NCBI GenBank assembly: GCA_016179765.1 | Contig: JACPCL010000030.1 | Span: 41,710 to 105,709, forward strand | Direction: 5' to 3' | DNA length: 64,000 nucleotides | From: Chloroflexota bacterium | Lineage (GTDB): Bacteria; Chloroflexota; Dehalococcoidia; Lucifugimonadales; JACPCL1 | Translations under genes and position numbers: made by a program | In this document: positions 27,776 through 36,942 of the stretch, piece after piece | Layout: every line of letters begins with the position of its first letter | Numbering within the stretch: the stretch's first letter is position 1 | The notes under the pieces: generated by a model | What the model was told of the DNA's origin: nothing | Database searches by the model: none | The model's input: the letters and a program-made list of their open reading frames with translations, nothing else

Positions 27776-29827
27776 CTAGCGCCGCACCAGCTCCTGCACC
27801 AGTTGCTGCGGCGCCTCTGCATAGTGGCCGAACTCCATGGAGTAGCTGGCGCGCCCCTGAGTCAGCGAGCGCAGGTCCGTCGCGTAGCCAAACATCTCCG
27901 ACAGAGGCACATAGGCGGTGATCACCTGCGTCCCTCCCTGGCCCTCCATATTCCTGATCTGCGCACGGCGCCCGCTCAGGTTGCCCAGGATCTCCCCCAG
28001 GAACTCCCCTGGGCTGATGACCTCCACGGACATCATGGGCTCCAGCAGCACCGGCCTGGCCCGCTTCAGGGCCTCCTTGACTCCCATGGAGCCCGCCACG
28101 CGGAAGGCCATCTCCGAGGAGTCAACCTCGTGGTAGCTGCCATCCACCAGCTTCACCTTCACGTCAATGACCGGATACCCGCCAACCGCCCCGTTCTCCA
28201 GGGCAGACCTGGCCCCAGCCTCAACACCAGCGATGTACTCCCTGGGAATGGCGCCGCCAACGATCTTGTTCTCAAAGAGAAAGCCCGCGCCGCGCGGCTG
28301 TGGCTCAATCTCCACCCACACGTCGCCGTACTGGCCGTGACCACCAGACTGGCGGATGAAGCGTCCCTCAGCCTTGGCGGGAACGGTGATGGCCTCCCGA
28401 TAGGCCACCTTGGGCTTGCCCTGGTTCACCAGCAAGCCAAACTCCCGGCGAAGGCGCTCCATGAGCACCTCTAGGTGCAATTCCCCCATGCCAGCCACGA
28501 TGGTCTGACCCGTCTCGTCGTCAAAGTGACGAACAAAGGTGGGGTCCTCCTCCGCCAGCTTGTTCAAGGCATCGCCAAGCTTCTCCTGGTCCGCCTTACT
28601 CTTAGGCTCCACCGCAACAGAGATGACCGGCTGGGGGAACTTGATAGACTCCAAGAGCATCGGCTCGCTCTCCTCGCACAGCGTATCCCCAGTAAAGGTG
28701 TTCTTCAGGCCCACCGTCGCGCCAATGTCCCCCGCGCCGATCTCTTCCACGTCCTCCCGCCGGTTAGCCAGCAACCGCATGATACGGCCCATGCGCTCCT
28801 TCTGGCCCTTGGTGGAGTTGTAGATGTTCATGCCGCTTCTGGCACTGCCAGAGTAGACGCGGAAGTATACCATGCGGCCGGTGTATGGGTCGGTGACCAC
28901 CTTGAAGGCCAAGGCGGCAAAGGGGGCCTCTTTGCTGGCGGCCCGCTGGACCTCCGCGCCGGTCTTGACACTCACACCCTTGGTGGTGGGCATGTCAAGG
29001 GGGGATGGTAGGTAGTAGGTGATGGTGTCTAGCAGGGGGTGCACGCCCCAGTACCGCAGGGCGCTACCACAGACGACCGGGACAATCAGGTTGCTGATGG
29101 TGGCACTCCGCAGGGCGGAGCGCAGCTCCTCAACGGTGATAGGCTCCCCTTCCAAGTACTTGATCAGGAGGGCGTCACTGGTCTCGGCAATCCTCTCCAC
29201 CATGACGTTGCGGTAGCTCTCCGCCTCCGCCTGGTACTCCGATGGGATAGGAGCTTCCTTAGGCGCCGCATTGTTCCCATTTGCGGTGAACATCAGCGCC
29301 TTCTCCTCCATCAGGTCAATAACACCTTTGAAGGAGGCGTCTGCGCCTATAGGGAGCTGCACCGGCACAGGGTTGGCCTTGAGACGGTGGCGAATCATGT
29401 CCACGGTGCGAGGAAAGTTGGCGCCCACGCGGTCCATTTTGTTGATAAAGCAGATGCGCGGTACCCGATACCGGTCCGCCTGCCGCCACACCGTCTCCGA
29501 CTGTGGCTGCACGCCGGCCACGGCGTCAAAGACCACCACGCCGCCATCCAGCACGCGAAGACTCCGCTCCACCTCGGCGGTGAAGTCCACGTGGCCTGGG
29601 GTATCAATAATATTGATCTGGCACTCCCGCCAGTAGGTAGTGGCCGCAGCAGCAGTGATCGTAATACCCCGCTCCCGCTCCTGGTCCATCCAGTCCATGA
29701 CGGTATTGCCATCGTCTACCGAACCCATCTTGTAGGTCCGGCCAGAGGCAAAGAGCACCCGTTCCGTGACGGTGGTCTTGCCAGCGTCAATGTGGGCAAT
29801 GAAACCTATGTTGCGTATGTTTTCCAT
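27776..29827 (-). CDS. fusA: Elongation factor G
   Basis: A 683-residue translocation GTPase. P-loop AHIDAGKTT near residues 12-20, switch [10 protein letters not shown] near 78-85, NKMD near 130, and domain IV with [18 protein letters not shown]. Full length for EF-G (about 690). It lies between rpsG and rpsJ; the usual downstream tuf is missing here. A 181-base gap with no recognised feature separates it from rpsG. Confidence 0.97.
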   Translation of the reverse strand: MENIRNIGFIAHIDAGKTTVTERVLFASGRTYKMGSVDDGNTVMDWMDQERERGITITAAAATTYWRECQINIIDTPGHVDFTAEVERSLRVLDGGVVVFDAVAGVQPQSETVWRQADRYRVPRICFINKMDRVGANFPRTVDMIRHRLKANPVPVQLPIGADASFKGVIDLMEEKALMFTANGNNAAPKEAPIPSEYQAEAESYRNVMVERIAETSDALLIKYLEGEPITVEELRSALRSATISNLIVPVVCGSALRYWGVHPLLDTITYYLPSPLDMPTTKGVSVKTGAEVQRAASKEAPFAALAFKVVTDPYTGRMVYFRVYSGSARSGMNIYNSTKGQKERMGRIMRLLANRREDVEEIGAGDIGATVGLKNTFTGDTLCEESEPMLLESIKFPQPVISVAVEPKSKADQEKLGDALNKLAEEDPTFVRHFDDETGQTIVAGMGELHLEVLMERLRREFGLLVNQGKPKVAYREAITVPAKAEGRFIRQSGGHGQYGDVWVEIEPQPRGAGFLFENKIVGGAIPREYIAGVEAGARSALENGAVGGYPVIDVKVKLVDGSYHEVDSSEMAFRVAGSMGVKEALKRARPVLLEPMMSVEVISPGEFLGEILGNLSGRRAQIRNMEGQGGTQVITAYVPLSEMFGYATDLRSLTQGRASYSMEFGHYAEAPQQLVQELVRR

Positions 29828-30008
29828 GAACGTTCCGTGGCGAGACCCCTCGCCTCGCGCACCTTTTCCACCGGCGAATAACCACTACACTGGTCAGGCG
29901 AACGCGCGCTCCAGGCAGCCTTGCCCAACACAACGCACCACTACACCACAACGTCTTCGGGATTGAAAGTCAACAGAGACCGTGCAGAGGGTGGCGATGG
30001 GTCGCCAG

Positions 30009-30479
30009 CTACCACCGATAGTGGACGAAGGCCCGGTTGGCCTCCGCCATGCGGTGCAGGTCCTCCCTCCGCTTCACTGCCGTACCCTGCCCCCGGGAGG
30101 CCTCCAGCAACTCACGATAGAGGCGTTCCCCCATAGGCGCTCCGCCCGCAGAGCGGGCGGCGTTGATGAGCCAGCGCATCGCCAGGGCCTCCCGGCGCTC
30201 CGCACGCACCTCCACAGGCACCTGGTAGGTGGCGCCGCCCACCCGGCGGGGCTTCACCTCTAAGATGGGGGTAGTGTTGCGCATGGCCTGCTCAAAAACC
30301 TCGGCAGCGGGACGGTGCGTCTCCTGCTCCAGCTTTTGCAGCGCCAGGTATACGATCCGTTGGGCTGTCGTCTTCTTGCCCTGCATCATTATCCGGTTGA
30401 TGAAGCGGGCAATCTGATCGTGATTGTACTTACGATCAGGCGCAATCACCCTCTTCTCGGCCCTCCTACGTCTGGACAT
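30009..30479 (-). CDS. rpsG: Ribosomal protein uS7
   Basis: A 156-residue primary 16S-binding protein of the 30S head. MSRRRRAEKRVIAPDRKY start, FINRIMMQGKKTTAQRIVY and the C-terminal REDLHRMAEANRAFVHYRW identify it. Follows rpsL by 18 bases. Confidence 0.97.
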   Translation of the reverse strand: MSRRRRAEKRVIAPDRKYNHDQIARFINRIMMQGKKTTAQRIVYLALQKLEQETHRPAAEVFEQAMRNTTPILEVKPRRVGGATYQVPVEVRAERREALAMRWLINAARSAGGAPMGERLYRELLEASRGQGTAVKRREDLHRMAEANRAFVHYRW

Positions 30480-30497
30480 ACATCCCTCTTGCGCCTG

Positions 30498-30908
30498 CTA
30501 CTTGCCCTTCGCGCCGTACTTGCTGCGGCCCTGCTTGCGGTTCTCCACCCCAGTGGTGTCCAGTGTCCCCCGGACCACGTGATAGCGCACACCCGGCAGG
30601 TCCGGCACACGCCCACCCCGAATCAGCACCACCGAGTGCTCCTGCAAGGTGTGGCCCTCTCCGGGGATGTAGGCGGTCACCTCAATGCCATTAGTCAGAC
30701 GCACCCTGGCCACCTTGCGCAGCGCCGAGTTAGGCTTCTTGGGTGTGATCGTCTTCACCTGCACGCACACGCCGCGCCGCTGGGGACACCCTGGGCCGCG
30801 CACCGACCGGTTACGTAAGGTGTTCTGGACAAAGCGCAGGGCCGGGGCCTTGGTGCGGTTTTCTGCACGCCTCCGCCCTTTTCTCACCAGTTGATTCACA
30901 GTAGGCAT
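30498..30908 (-). CDS. rpsL: Ribosomal protein uS12
   Basis: A 136-residue decoding-centre protein. [12 protein letters not shown] start, [15 protein letters not shown] (the streptomycin-contact lysine region) and [16 protein letters not shown], with the aspartate that is methylthiolated in many bacteria. ATG 30908 matches the family. First gene of the supercluster, about 55 bases downstream of the predicted start site of a strong promoter. Confidence 0.97.
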   Translation of the reverse strand: MPTVNQLVRKGRRRAENRTKAPALRFVQNTLRNRSVRGPGCPQRRGVCVQVKTITPKKPNSALRKVARVRLTNGIEVTAYIPGEGHTLQEHSVVLIRGGRVPDLPGVRYHVVRGTLDTTGVENRKQGRSKYGAKGK

Positions 30909-30970
30909 ACGAAACCCGTCCTCACGATAGCCACAAGTTAACCACTCCGCAAAAGCGGCGACAATCGTGA

Positions 30971-30999
30971 AGTATACCAACCCCTATCTGGGTTGTCAA
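30971..30999 (-). promoter_or_regulatory. Sigma-70-type promoter of the ribosomal supercluster
   Basis: On the minus strand TTGACA (30994-30999), a 17-base spacer and TATACT (30971-30976): near-consensus. It points at rpsL and is the only clear promoter seen upstream of the 21-kb block. Confidence 0.85.
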
Positions 31000-31037
31000 G
31001 AAGAACTCCTTGCTGTATGTTGCTTCTGGAGCCATCC

Positions 31038-31943
31038 ATGATCATAGACTTCCACACCCACATCCTGCCACCCAGTTTCAACAGCCGTCGCTCCCACTAC
31101 ATAGAGCGGGACGCAACCCTTGCCGCCCTGTTTTCAGACCCTCGCGCGCGGATGGCAACGGCAGAAGAACTCGTAGCCGCCCCGGACGAAGCCGGCGTGG
31201 ACATGGCCGTGGCCCTGGGCATGGGGTGGACAAACCGGGAGGTGGCCCAAGAAGCCAACGACTACCTCTTGGAGTCCGCAGCCCGGCACCCCAAGCGCAT
31301 CCTCCCCTTCTGCTCCGTGAACCCCGCCTGGGGCGAGCCGGCTCTGGTAGAGGCCCAACGGTGCGCCCGCCTGGGGGCCAGGGGTATCGGCGAGCTGCAC
31401 CCCGATACCCAGGGCTATTGCTTAACCGAGGCCAGGGTGATGGCCCCCCTCATGGAGCTGGCCCACTCCCTCAAGCTGGTCGTGCTGACCCACGCCTCAG
31501 AACCCCTGGGCCACGCCTATCCCGGCAAAGGCTCCGTTACCCCGGCGCTCCTGATGGAGTTCATTCACCGCTATCCCGACGTGCCCATCGTCTGCGCCCA
31601 CTGGGGTGGCGGCCTCCCCTTCTACGCCCTCATGCCGGAGGTGCGCCGCACCCTCGCCAACGCTTACGTGGATACCGCCGCCTCCCCCTTGCTGTACCGC
31701 AAAGAGGTCTTCTCACTGGCGCCCAGGCTGGTGGGGGCAGGCCACATACTCTTCGGGTCCGATTCCCCCTTGCTCACGCCCGCGCGCCTGTTGCGTCAGG
31801 CCCGCTCCTCCTCCCTCTCGGACGCCGAAAAGCAAGCGGTCCTGGGAGGCAACGCCCAGCGCCTCCTGCGCCTACCAGACACACCTAACAAGGTGATGAA
31901 AAAAGGGGGGTTCAAAGGGACAAAGCCCCGGAGCCTGCCCTGA
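31038..31943 (+). CDS. Amidohydrolase family protein (amidohydro_2)
   Basis: A 301-residue metal-dependent hydrolase or decarboxylase of the TIM-barrel amidohydrolase family. DFHTH at residues 4-8 is the HxH metal motif; later ligands are HASEPLGH, CAHWGGG and FGSDSPLL. Substrate unknown; ACMSD-like decarboxylases and lactonases share this pattern. ATG 31038 places the HxH motif at the N-terminus. The last about 18 codons read into a repeat element (GATGAAAAAAGG), so the natural C-terminus was probably replaced by element sequence. Confidence 0.86.
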   Translation: MIIDFHTHILPPSFNSRRSHYIERDATLAALFSDPRARMATAEELVAAPDEAGVDMAVALGMGWTNREVAQEANDYLLESAARHPKRILPFCSVNPAWGEPALVEAQRCARLGARGIGELHPDTQGYCLTEARVMAPLMELAHSLKLVVLTHASEPLGHAYPGKGSVTPALLMEFIHRYPDVPIVCAHWGGGLPFYALMPEVRRTLANAYVDTAASPLLYRKEVFSLAPRLVGAGHILFGSDSPLLTPARLLRQARSSSLSDAEKQAVLGGNAQRLLRLPDTPNKVMKKGGFKGTKPRSLP

Positions 31944-32056
31944 GTCCGCCGCAGGCAGACGAAGGGACGGTCCGCCTGCGGCGGATGGGGGTGTCCCCCA
32001 GAACTAATCTCCCCCCTCTCCCTTTAGGAGAGGGGGACCACAAGGGGGTGAGGTCA
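31892..32056. repeat. Fused MITE-like fragment and post-stop palindrome
   Basis: Begins GTGATGAAAAAAGG inside the amidohydrolase end. It continues with GTCCGCCTGCGGCGGATGGGGGTGTCCCCC and then CTCTCCC-tttag-GAGAGGGGGA with tail GGGGGTGAGGTC, ending 8 bases from the FAD oxidoreductase stop. The parts match units at 48116-48326 and 52305-52440. Confidence 0.65.
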
Positions 32057-32064
32057 GCACCCTG

Positions 32065-33225
32065 CTAGAACCTGAACGGGTCGGCAAGCCCAGCGCCGAC
32101 CGTCGCCTGGGCCATGGGCCGCCCAGGGGCCAGGGCCGATATGTCGTAGGCCGTGCTCCCCTGGAACACCAGGTCCGCAGCAATGCGCCCCATGATGGGG
32201 CTGAAGTGGATGCCCTTGCGTCCTCCGCCCGTGGCAACTACCACCCCCTCCTTGCCAGGCGCCTTGCCTAGAATGGGCAGGCCATCGGGGGTCACGGGGC
32301 GCAGGCAGGCCGTCTGCAGCACCACCTCCGCGTCTAGGAGATACGGCAGAGCCTCCAGGGCAGACGCAATCATCCGCCCCTGCGCCTCTTTCGTTGGCGC
32401 CTCGTAGAACCCCACCAACTCCTCGGTGGTGCCCACCCACACCAGGTCATCCGGCTTGGAGACGGCGTAGGAGTGCCCCCAGGAAACATACAGCAGCGGC
32501 GGGCCTTTCACCCGCAGCCGCAGAATCTGGCCCTTGAGCGGCTCCACCGGCATCTCGCAGCCAAGCCAGGCGCTAGCGTCCTTGGACCACGCACCCATGG
32601 CCACCACCACCCGCTCGCACCGGATCGTCCCGCCGCTCGTCTGCACGCCCGCCACGCGGTCTCCCTGAAAGATCAGCCCCTGCACCACGCCGTGTCGCAT
32701 GGAGCAGCCCCGACTTTCCGCCCCCTGCAGAAAGGCCAGCGCCAGCTTGTACGGGTCCAGCAACCCCACATACTGAGTGACGATACCCCCCAACGCGCCA
32801 GGAGCCAGCCGTGGCTCAATGGCCAGGATATCCGCTCCCTCCTTCCAATCCACCCTGAACCCTTTCTGGGCTCGCTGCCAGGGCAGGCGCGACCGCATCG
32901 CCGCCGCCTCCTCCTCAGTGTACGCAACGTTCACGGCGGTGTGGAGCTGGAACTCGGTGTCAACACCCGTCTCCTCCCGCAGCGCCACACCCAGCTCCGT
33001 ATGCATCCGAAAGCTCTCCAGGCTCAGTGGGCCCAGAGGATCAGGGATGCCAGCGCCTCCTAGAGGGCTAAGGCCACCCAGGGCAAAGCCAGAGGCGTGG
33101 CCCGCCACGGTGTCCCGCTCCACAATGGTGCACTTCACACCAAGCTTGCTCAGGTAGTAGGCGGTGGCGCATCCCACGACGCCCCCGCCAAGGATAACCA
33201 CATCCGAGTTAGCCTTCTGGTTCAT
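32065..33225 (-). CDS. FAD-dependent oxidoreductase, DAO/glycine oxidase family
   Basis: A 386-residue flavoprotein. The N-terminal dinucleotide fold is VVILGGGVVGCATAYYLSKLG (GxGxxG at about residues 11-16), with GGLSPLGG after it, and the C-terminal VATGGGRKGIHFSPIMGRI closes the FAD site. The family (DadA, SoxB, ThiO) oxidises amino acids or N-methyl amines and makes peroxide or feeds electrons on. Substrate cannot be told. A good TTGTCG-17-TATAGT promoter lies 30 bases upstream. Confidence 0.88.
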   Translation of the reverse strand: MNQKANSDVVILGGGVVGCATAYYLSKLGVKCTIVERDTVAGHASGFALGGLSPLGGAGIPDPLGPLSLESFRMHTELGVALREETGVDTEFQLHTAVNVAYTEEEAAAMRSRLPWQRAQKGFRVDWKEGADILAIEPRLAPGALGGIVTQYVGLLDPYKLALAFLQGAESRGCSMRHGVVQGLIFQGDRVAGVQTSGGTIRCERVVVAMGAWSKDASAWLGCEMPVEPLKGQILRLRVKGPPLLYVSWGHSYAVSKPDDLVWVGTTEELVGFYEAPTKEAQGRMIASALEALPYLLDAEVVLQTACLRPVTPDGLPILGKAPGKEGVVVATGGGRKGIHFSPIMGRIAADLVFQGSTAYDISALAPGRPMAQATVGAGLADPFRF

Positions 33226-33254
33226 TGAGCCGTCCCCATGCGTGTTGTCCCAAC

Positions 33255-33283
33255 ACTATAGAGGGTACGCAGCTATACGACAA
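33255..33283 (-). promoter_or_regulatory. Promoter of the FAD oxidoreductase
   Basis: Minus strand TTGTCG (33278-33283), 17 bases, TATAGT (33255-33260). Confidence 0.6.
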
Positions 33284-33326
33284 TCGGTTGTGGTATCCTA
33301 TCCCCAAGCCCTTCAGGAGGTCACCT

Positions 33327-33644
33327 ATGGAGTTCCTGGTACGCCCCGTACGAAACCAGCCCGATGTGGCCGAGGTGCGGTACGACTGCGCCTGCGGCTG
33401 CAAACCACGCGCCCGCTACCACAAAGGCGTGGACGAGGCCAACCACGAGCACTGCTGCTGCGGCCGCGTCCACTTCGTCGGCATGAACGCCGGCCAGCGC
33501 TTGCAGGCCTACTTGACAGAGCGTCGCGCTCAGGGTGAAGACGCGGGTATCGCCTACTCTCTGCACGCCACAGCCGTCCAGGCCCCGTGGGGCGACTCCA
33601 TCCCCGTGGCCTACGCCCTGCCCGACGCGCCCAAGGCGCATTAG
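33327..33644 (+). CDS. Small Cys/His-rich protein, possible metal binder
   Basis: A 105-residue protein not recognised. Residues 26-30 read CACGC and residues 43-49 read HEHCCCG; these clusters could bind zinc or an Fe-S cluster. The C-terminal half (SLHATAVQAPWGDSIPVAYAL) has no cysteines. The start is firm: AGGAGG six bases before the ATG at 33327. It is divergent from the FAD oxidoreductase and convergent with the isocitrate-lyase-like gene. No signal peptide. Confidence 0.75.
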   Translation: MEFLVRPVRNQPDVAEVRYDCACGCKPRARYHKGVDEANHEHCCCGRVHFVGMNAGQRLQAYLTERRAQGEDAGIAYSLHATAVQAPWGDSIPVAYALPDAPKAH

Positions 33645-34508
33645 CTACCCCAAGAACTCCTTCCGCCGCCGGGCGTACTCCTGGTTCCGGGTGGCCAGGT
33701 TCGTCAGCTCAGGAGAGGCCACCCGCTCCTGCAACGCCTCCGGCGCGCCGCCCTCCGCCAGGTGCTTCAGGGCATCGTACGCTGCCTTCACCGAGGCCCA
33801 GAAGGGCTGGTGCCCCCTCAACGCAACCCGCACCCCATTGGCCCCCAGAACCCTCCGGTCTCCCAGGGCGGAAGGCGCGGTGCCCAGCAGCAGTGGCAGG
33901 CTCGCAGCCTGGTGCACCGCCTGAAGCTGCTGGAGGTTGTTGACCCCCGTCACGAACAGGCCGTCCACCCCAAGTTGGGAGTACGCCTTCACCCGCTTCA
34001 CCGCCTCCTCCAGACCCGCCAGGTTCAGGGCGCTGGTGCGTGCGATGATGGTCAGCGACGGGTCCTCGCGCGCCGCCAGCGCCGCCCTCATCTTGCCTAT
34101 CCCCTCCTCCAGCGAAAGCATCTCCTGCCCAGGCTGCTTGCGAAAGGGTTCTGGCAACAGCGTGTCCTCTATGGTAAGGGCCGCCACCCCCGCCGACTCC
34201 AGCTCCTCCACCGTACGCATGACGCTCAGGGCGTTGCCGTAGCCGTGGTCCGCGTCCACCATCAGGCTCAGGTCACTCGCCCGGGTGATGCGGTGGATAA
34301 GGTCGGCGAACTCCGTCAGCGTCAGCACCACCAGGTCCGGCGCACCCAGCACCACCGCCGAGGCCACCGAGCCGGCCAGCATCCCCACCGGAAAGCCCAG
34401 GGAGTCCGCCATGCGCGCCGACATCGGGTCGTACACCGAGGCCGGGTGGATGCACTCCTTCCCCGTCAGGACCTGCCTGTACCGCAGCCGCTTTTCTTGG
34501 ACGTTCAC
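33645..34508 (-). CDS. Isocitrate lyase/PEP mutase superfamily protein
   Basis: A 287-residue TIM-barrel enzyme of the PEP mutase / oxaloacetate decarboxylase branch. SVYDPMSARMADSLGFP near the start, VDADHGYGNAL (metal aspartates) near 85-95, and TIEDTLLPEPF. The KKCGH motif of isocitrate lyase is not seen, so C-C or P-C bond chemistry on a 2-oxo acid such as oxaloacetate is more likely. GTG 34508 has AAAGGAG five bases upstream and is the best start. Confidence 0.86.
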   Translation of the reverse strand: MNVQEKRLRYRQVLTGKECIHPASVYDPMSARMADSLGFPVGMLAGSVASAVVLGAPDLVVLTLTEFADLIHRITRASDLSLMVDADHGYGNALSVMRTVEELESAGVAALTIEDTLLPEPFRKQPGQEMLSLEEGIGKMRAALAAREDPSLTIIARTSALNLAGLEEAVKRVKAYSQLGVDGLFVTGVNNLQQLQAVHQAASLPLLLGTAPSALGDRRVLGANGVRVALRGHQPFWASVKAAYDALKHLAEGGAPEALQERVASPELTNLATRNQEYARRRKEFLG

Positions 34509-34608
34509 GTTGCTCCTTTCATGCTGCCTTACCAATCAAAAGCTAAACTTACCCGCTGCTCCTGATCGCGTGCCTTTGGAAGAATACGTCTAGCCGCTAG
34601 TTATTGAC

Positions 34609-34697
34609 TCCTCCCCACCCCAGGGAAATGAGGGTATAGATGCGGGCCGACAAAGTCGGCCCGCATCTATACTAAAGCATTTCGGGGGGTGGGGTGG
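34609..34697. repeat. Nested inverted repeat with a locus-unique hairpin
   Basis: Perfect inner arms of 18 bp (34634-34651, 34655-34672) with loop aaa. Outer imperfect arms CCCCACCCCAGGGAAATG and CATTTCGGGGGGTGGGG enclose it. Located between the rhomboid 3' end and the isocitrate-lyase-like gene. The remaining gap to 34786 holds nothing recognisable. Confidence 0.8.
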
Positions 34698-34786
34698 AAA
34701 ACTCAGCTTACGAGTGGTTAATGCCCCCATGATGAAGGCGCGCAACGATTCCTTCCGGTGTCGCCGCAAAAGCGGCCCAAGGTCTC

Positions 34787-35528
34787 TTATGCCGACTCGC
34801 GTGGGAACCGGTCATCAGCCCTGCGCCGCGTTAAGGCCAGCCGGTACAGGGCAAATACCCCCATCCCCGTGAGGAACCCGCCGATGTGCGCCCAGTACGC
34901 CACACCGCCGCCCTGCGACGACACCCCCAGGCTGCCCACCCCCTCCACGAACTGCATCAGAATCCAGATGCTCAGCAAGACCACCGCCGGTATCTGAATA
35001 ACCGTGGTGAAGAAGGCGAACACCAGCGTGTTGATGCGGCTGCGCGGGTACAGCACCAGGTACGCCCCCAGCACACCGGCAATTGCCCCACTGGCCCCGA
35101 TGGTGGGCGTCTGCGAGCTGGGGTCAATGGCTATCTGGGCAAAGGCGGCGGCGACCCCTGCCCCCAGATAGAATAGCAGGTACAGCACATGGCCAATGCG
35201 CCCCTCTATGTTGTCGCCAAAGACCCACAGGAAGACCATGTTGCCAATGAAGTGCATCCAGCTCCCATGGATGAACATAGAGGTAAGCAGCGTGCCCCAG
35301 GTGGTGAAGGGCGTGGTGATGTCCAGGGGACCGTCAGGGGTACGCAATATCGTGAACGCCCTGCCGGTGGACACCTCCTCCGGGATGAGGCCATAAGTAT
35401 AAAAAAAAAGCGGCGGTGTCCCCCTGCGCCAGCTCGTACAGAAAGACCAGGGCACTGAGCCCAATCAGGGCGACGTTCACGTAGGGCCGCCGGCCCGTGC
35501 GCAGAGAGGGGTCAGAGAGGGGGATCAA
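34787..35528 (-). CDS. Rhomboid family intramembrane serine protease, frameshifted at an A9 tract
   Basis: Two overlapping frames together make one rhomboid. The N-terminal part (from ATG 35528, with GRRPYVNVALIGLSALVFLY) runs to the A9 tract at 35401-35409; the rest (FFYTYGLIPEEV onward) continues in another frame to 34787. One base fewer in the tract would join them. The catalytic serine in GASGAIAG and histidine in AHIGGFLTG, and the WxxxH-type GSWMHFIGNM, are intact, with about six transmembrane helices. Either a sequencing error in the homopolymer, a slippery site restored by transcript slippage, or a young pseudogene. Confidence 0.85.
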
Positions 35529-35554
35529 TGCGGCCTACCCTTATAAGAATGGGC

Positions 35555-35752
35555 TTACCCCGCCCTCCACGGCAGGCGGAAGGAGGCGGCAGGCTCAACC
35601 TCCCGCAAGTCCACGGCGCCCAGCCGGGCAAGGCCCTGGTACACCGCATCCACCTGCTGGGCCAGCCCCTCAAGTCGCTCCGTCGGTATCTCCACGCCCA
35701 GCAGCCGGGCCATGGCCTGCAGCTCTTGTGTCCCAAATGCCTTGCTCGTCAT
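35555..35752 (-). CDS. GatC/AtzG-like small protein
   Basis: A 65-residue helical protein ending VDLREVEPAASFRLPWRAG, which resembles the C-terminus of GatC and of AtzG/DUF4089 proteins that partner amidases. No gatA or gatB is nearby, so a role in tRNA-Gln/Asn amidation is uncertain. The ATG overlaps the stop of the PAC2 gene (TAATG), so the two are translationally coupled. Confidence 0.65.
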   Translation of the reverse strand: MTSKAFGTQELQAMARLLGVEIPTERLEGLAQQVDAVYQGLARLGAVDLREVEPAASFRLPWRAG

Positions 35753-36630
35753 TACGCTCCCTCCTGCTTCCGGCGGCCCCGCAGGAACTGCTCTAGCTCC
35801 TGCACCATCTCCTGGGGCGAGGGTATCGCCGCCTCCTGCTCCTGGGCAGCGTCATACCTGCGTTCCAGACGCTGTACGTAGGCCAGGACCTCGTCGTCCT
35901 TGTCCAGCGCCTGCTGGAACTGGCGGCCAAAGCTCGCCTCCGAGGCCCGCATCTCCTCCAGGTCAAAGGTAGTCCCCAGCGCCTCCTGAAGCGACTCCAG
36001 CAGGGCCAGGCTCACCTTGGGGAAGTGGGCCACCTGGATATAGTGGGGCGAGTGCCCCCAGATGCTACCGAACCGGATGCCCCCGGCCAGGAAGGCCTGG
36101 GACACCGCCGTGCCAATGCCCGTCGGCCCCTGATAGCCGGAGCCGCGCACCCCCATGGCGCCCAGCCGCTTGGCCATCTCCTCATCCATCGCCCCACCAG
36201 AGATGCGGATGGGCCTCGTATGCGGCACCGAGTCCAGCAGCGCCCCCAGCATAATGGCCTTGGTCACGCCAAACCGCTGGGCCACCTCAACGATGGCGTT
36301 GGCGTAGGCCCGCCACTTCAGGTTTGGCTCAACGCCCACGCAGATGAGCAGGTCCAGGATGTGGTCCCTGGTCTCGTAGGCGTAGAAGTCATTGGCAGGC
36401 CAGGTAACCTCCCGCTCGCCCTTGGGGTTCACGCTACTGACTGGCCGGCGCTCCGTGAAGACGTAAAACTCCTCCGGGTCAAGGGAGGCGAACCTCTGGG
36501 CGGGCAGCTTGCGCGCTAGGTAGCTCAGGGCGCTCGTCGCCCCTTCCGCCGCATCCGGCCAGCCCGCAAAAGCCAGCAGCATGATGGGCGACTGCAGGTT
36601 GGGGCTGCCCAGAAATTGCACGCGTTCCAT
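35752..36630 (-). CDS. PAC2 family protein
   Basis: A 292-residue protein of the PAC2 (proteasome assembly chaperone-like) family. LLAFAGWPDAAEGATSAL near the start, VTWPANDFYAYETRDH and GALLDSVPHTRPIRISG are typical. In actinobacteria and others it often sits with peptide or carboxylate metabolism genes; function unproven. The C-terminal 50 residues are charged and helical. A TTGTCG-18-TACACT promoter is upstream. Confidence 0.85.
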   Translation of the reverse strand: MERVQFLGSPNLQSPIMLLAFAGWPDAAEGATSALSYLARKLPAQRFASLDPEEFYVFTERRPVSSVNPKGEREVTWPANDFYAYETRDHILDLLICVGVEPNLKWRAYANAIVEVAQRFGVTKAIMLGALLDSVPHTRPIRISGGAMDEEMAKRLGAMGVRGSGYQGPTGIGTAVSQAFLAGGIRFGSIWGHSPHYIQVAHFPKVSLALLESLQEALGTTFDLEEMRASEASFGRQFQQALDKDDEVLAYVQRLERRYDAAQEQEAAIPSPQEMVQELEQFLRGRRKQEGA

Positions 36631-36655
36631 GCCTCACCCCCAAGGTGGTTTTGCC

Positions 36656-36685
36656 AGTGTAGCACCTTGCCAAAGTCACCGACAA
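36656..36685 (-). promoter_or_regulatory. Possible promoter of the PAC2-GatC-like pair
   Basis: Minus strand TTGTCG (36680-36685), 18 bases, TACACT (36656-36661), 26 bases upstream of the PAC2 start. Confidence 0.45.
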
Positions 36686-36796
36686 GGCGGGCCTGCCGCT
36701 ACTCCTGGGCAACAGGGGCCTGGTACTCTCTTGCTCTGGTGGCCACTTACCCTCCCCTGCACTGGGGTGCGGCCGAACCCTTCCGGCAGCAGAGCT

Positions 36797-36825
36797 TTGG
36801 CAAAGAACGCCAACGCAAGTATAAT
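36797..36825 (+). promoter_or_regulatory. Promoter at the left edge of the accessory island
   Basis: TTGGCA (36797-36802), 17-base spacer, TATAAT (36820-36825). It would give a leader of about 110 bases before the gene at 36943. The leader contains a possible 15-codon peptide (ATG 36850) but no known riboswitch fold was recognised. The rest of the 312-base gap from 36631 has no gene. Confidence 0.6.
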
Positions 36826-36942
36826 GCCCTCAGTCCAAACGCTATCTCTATGACGCACGAATGGGACGTGTCCATAGGAGTAGCGGGACGCACGTAACGA
36901 CCAAAGCTTAACACCTTCGCCCGCGTCCTGTACAACGGCCCC

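Noticed and set aside
34609..34697. Intrinsic terminator after the rhomboid gene
   Set aside because: The hairpin is long and perfect but no T-run follows on either strand, so it was listed as a repeat instead.
35555..35752. Firm assignment as GatC
   Set aside because: Length and the C-terminal motif fit, but without gatA/gatB nearby the AtzG/DUF4089 alternative is equally good.
36616..36897. 93-codon + strand frame before the island genes
   Set aside because: It lies across two predicted promoters, has no ribosome-binding site and no recognisable sequence.
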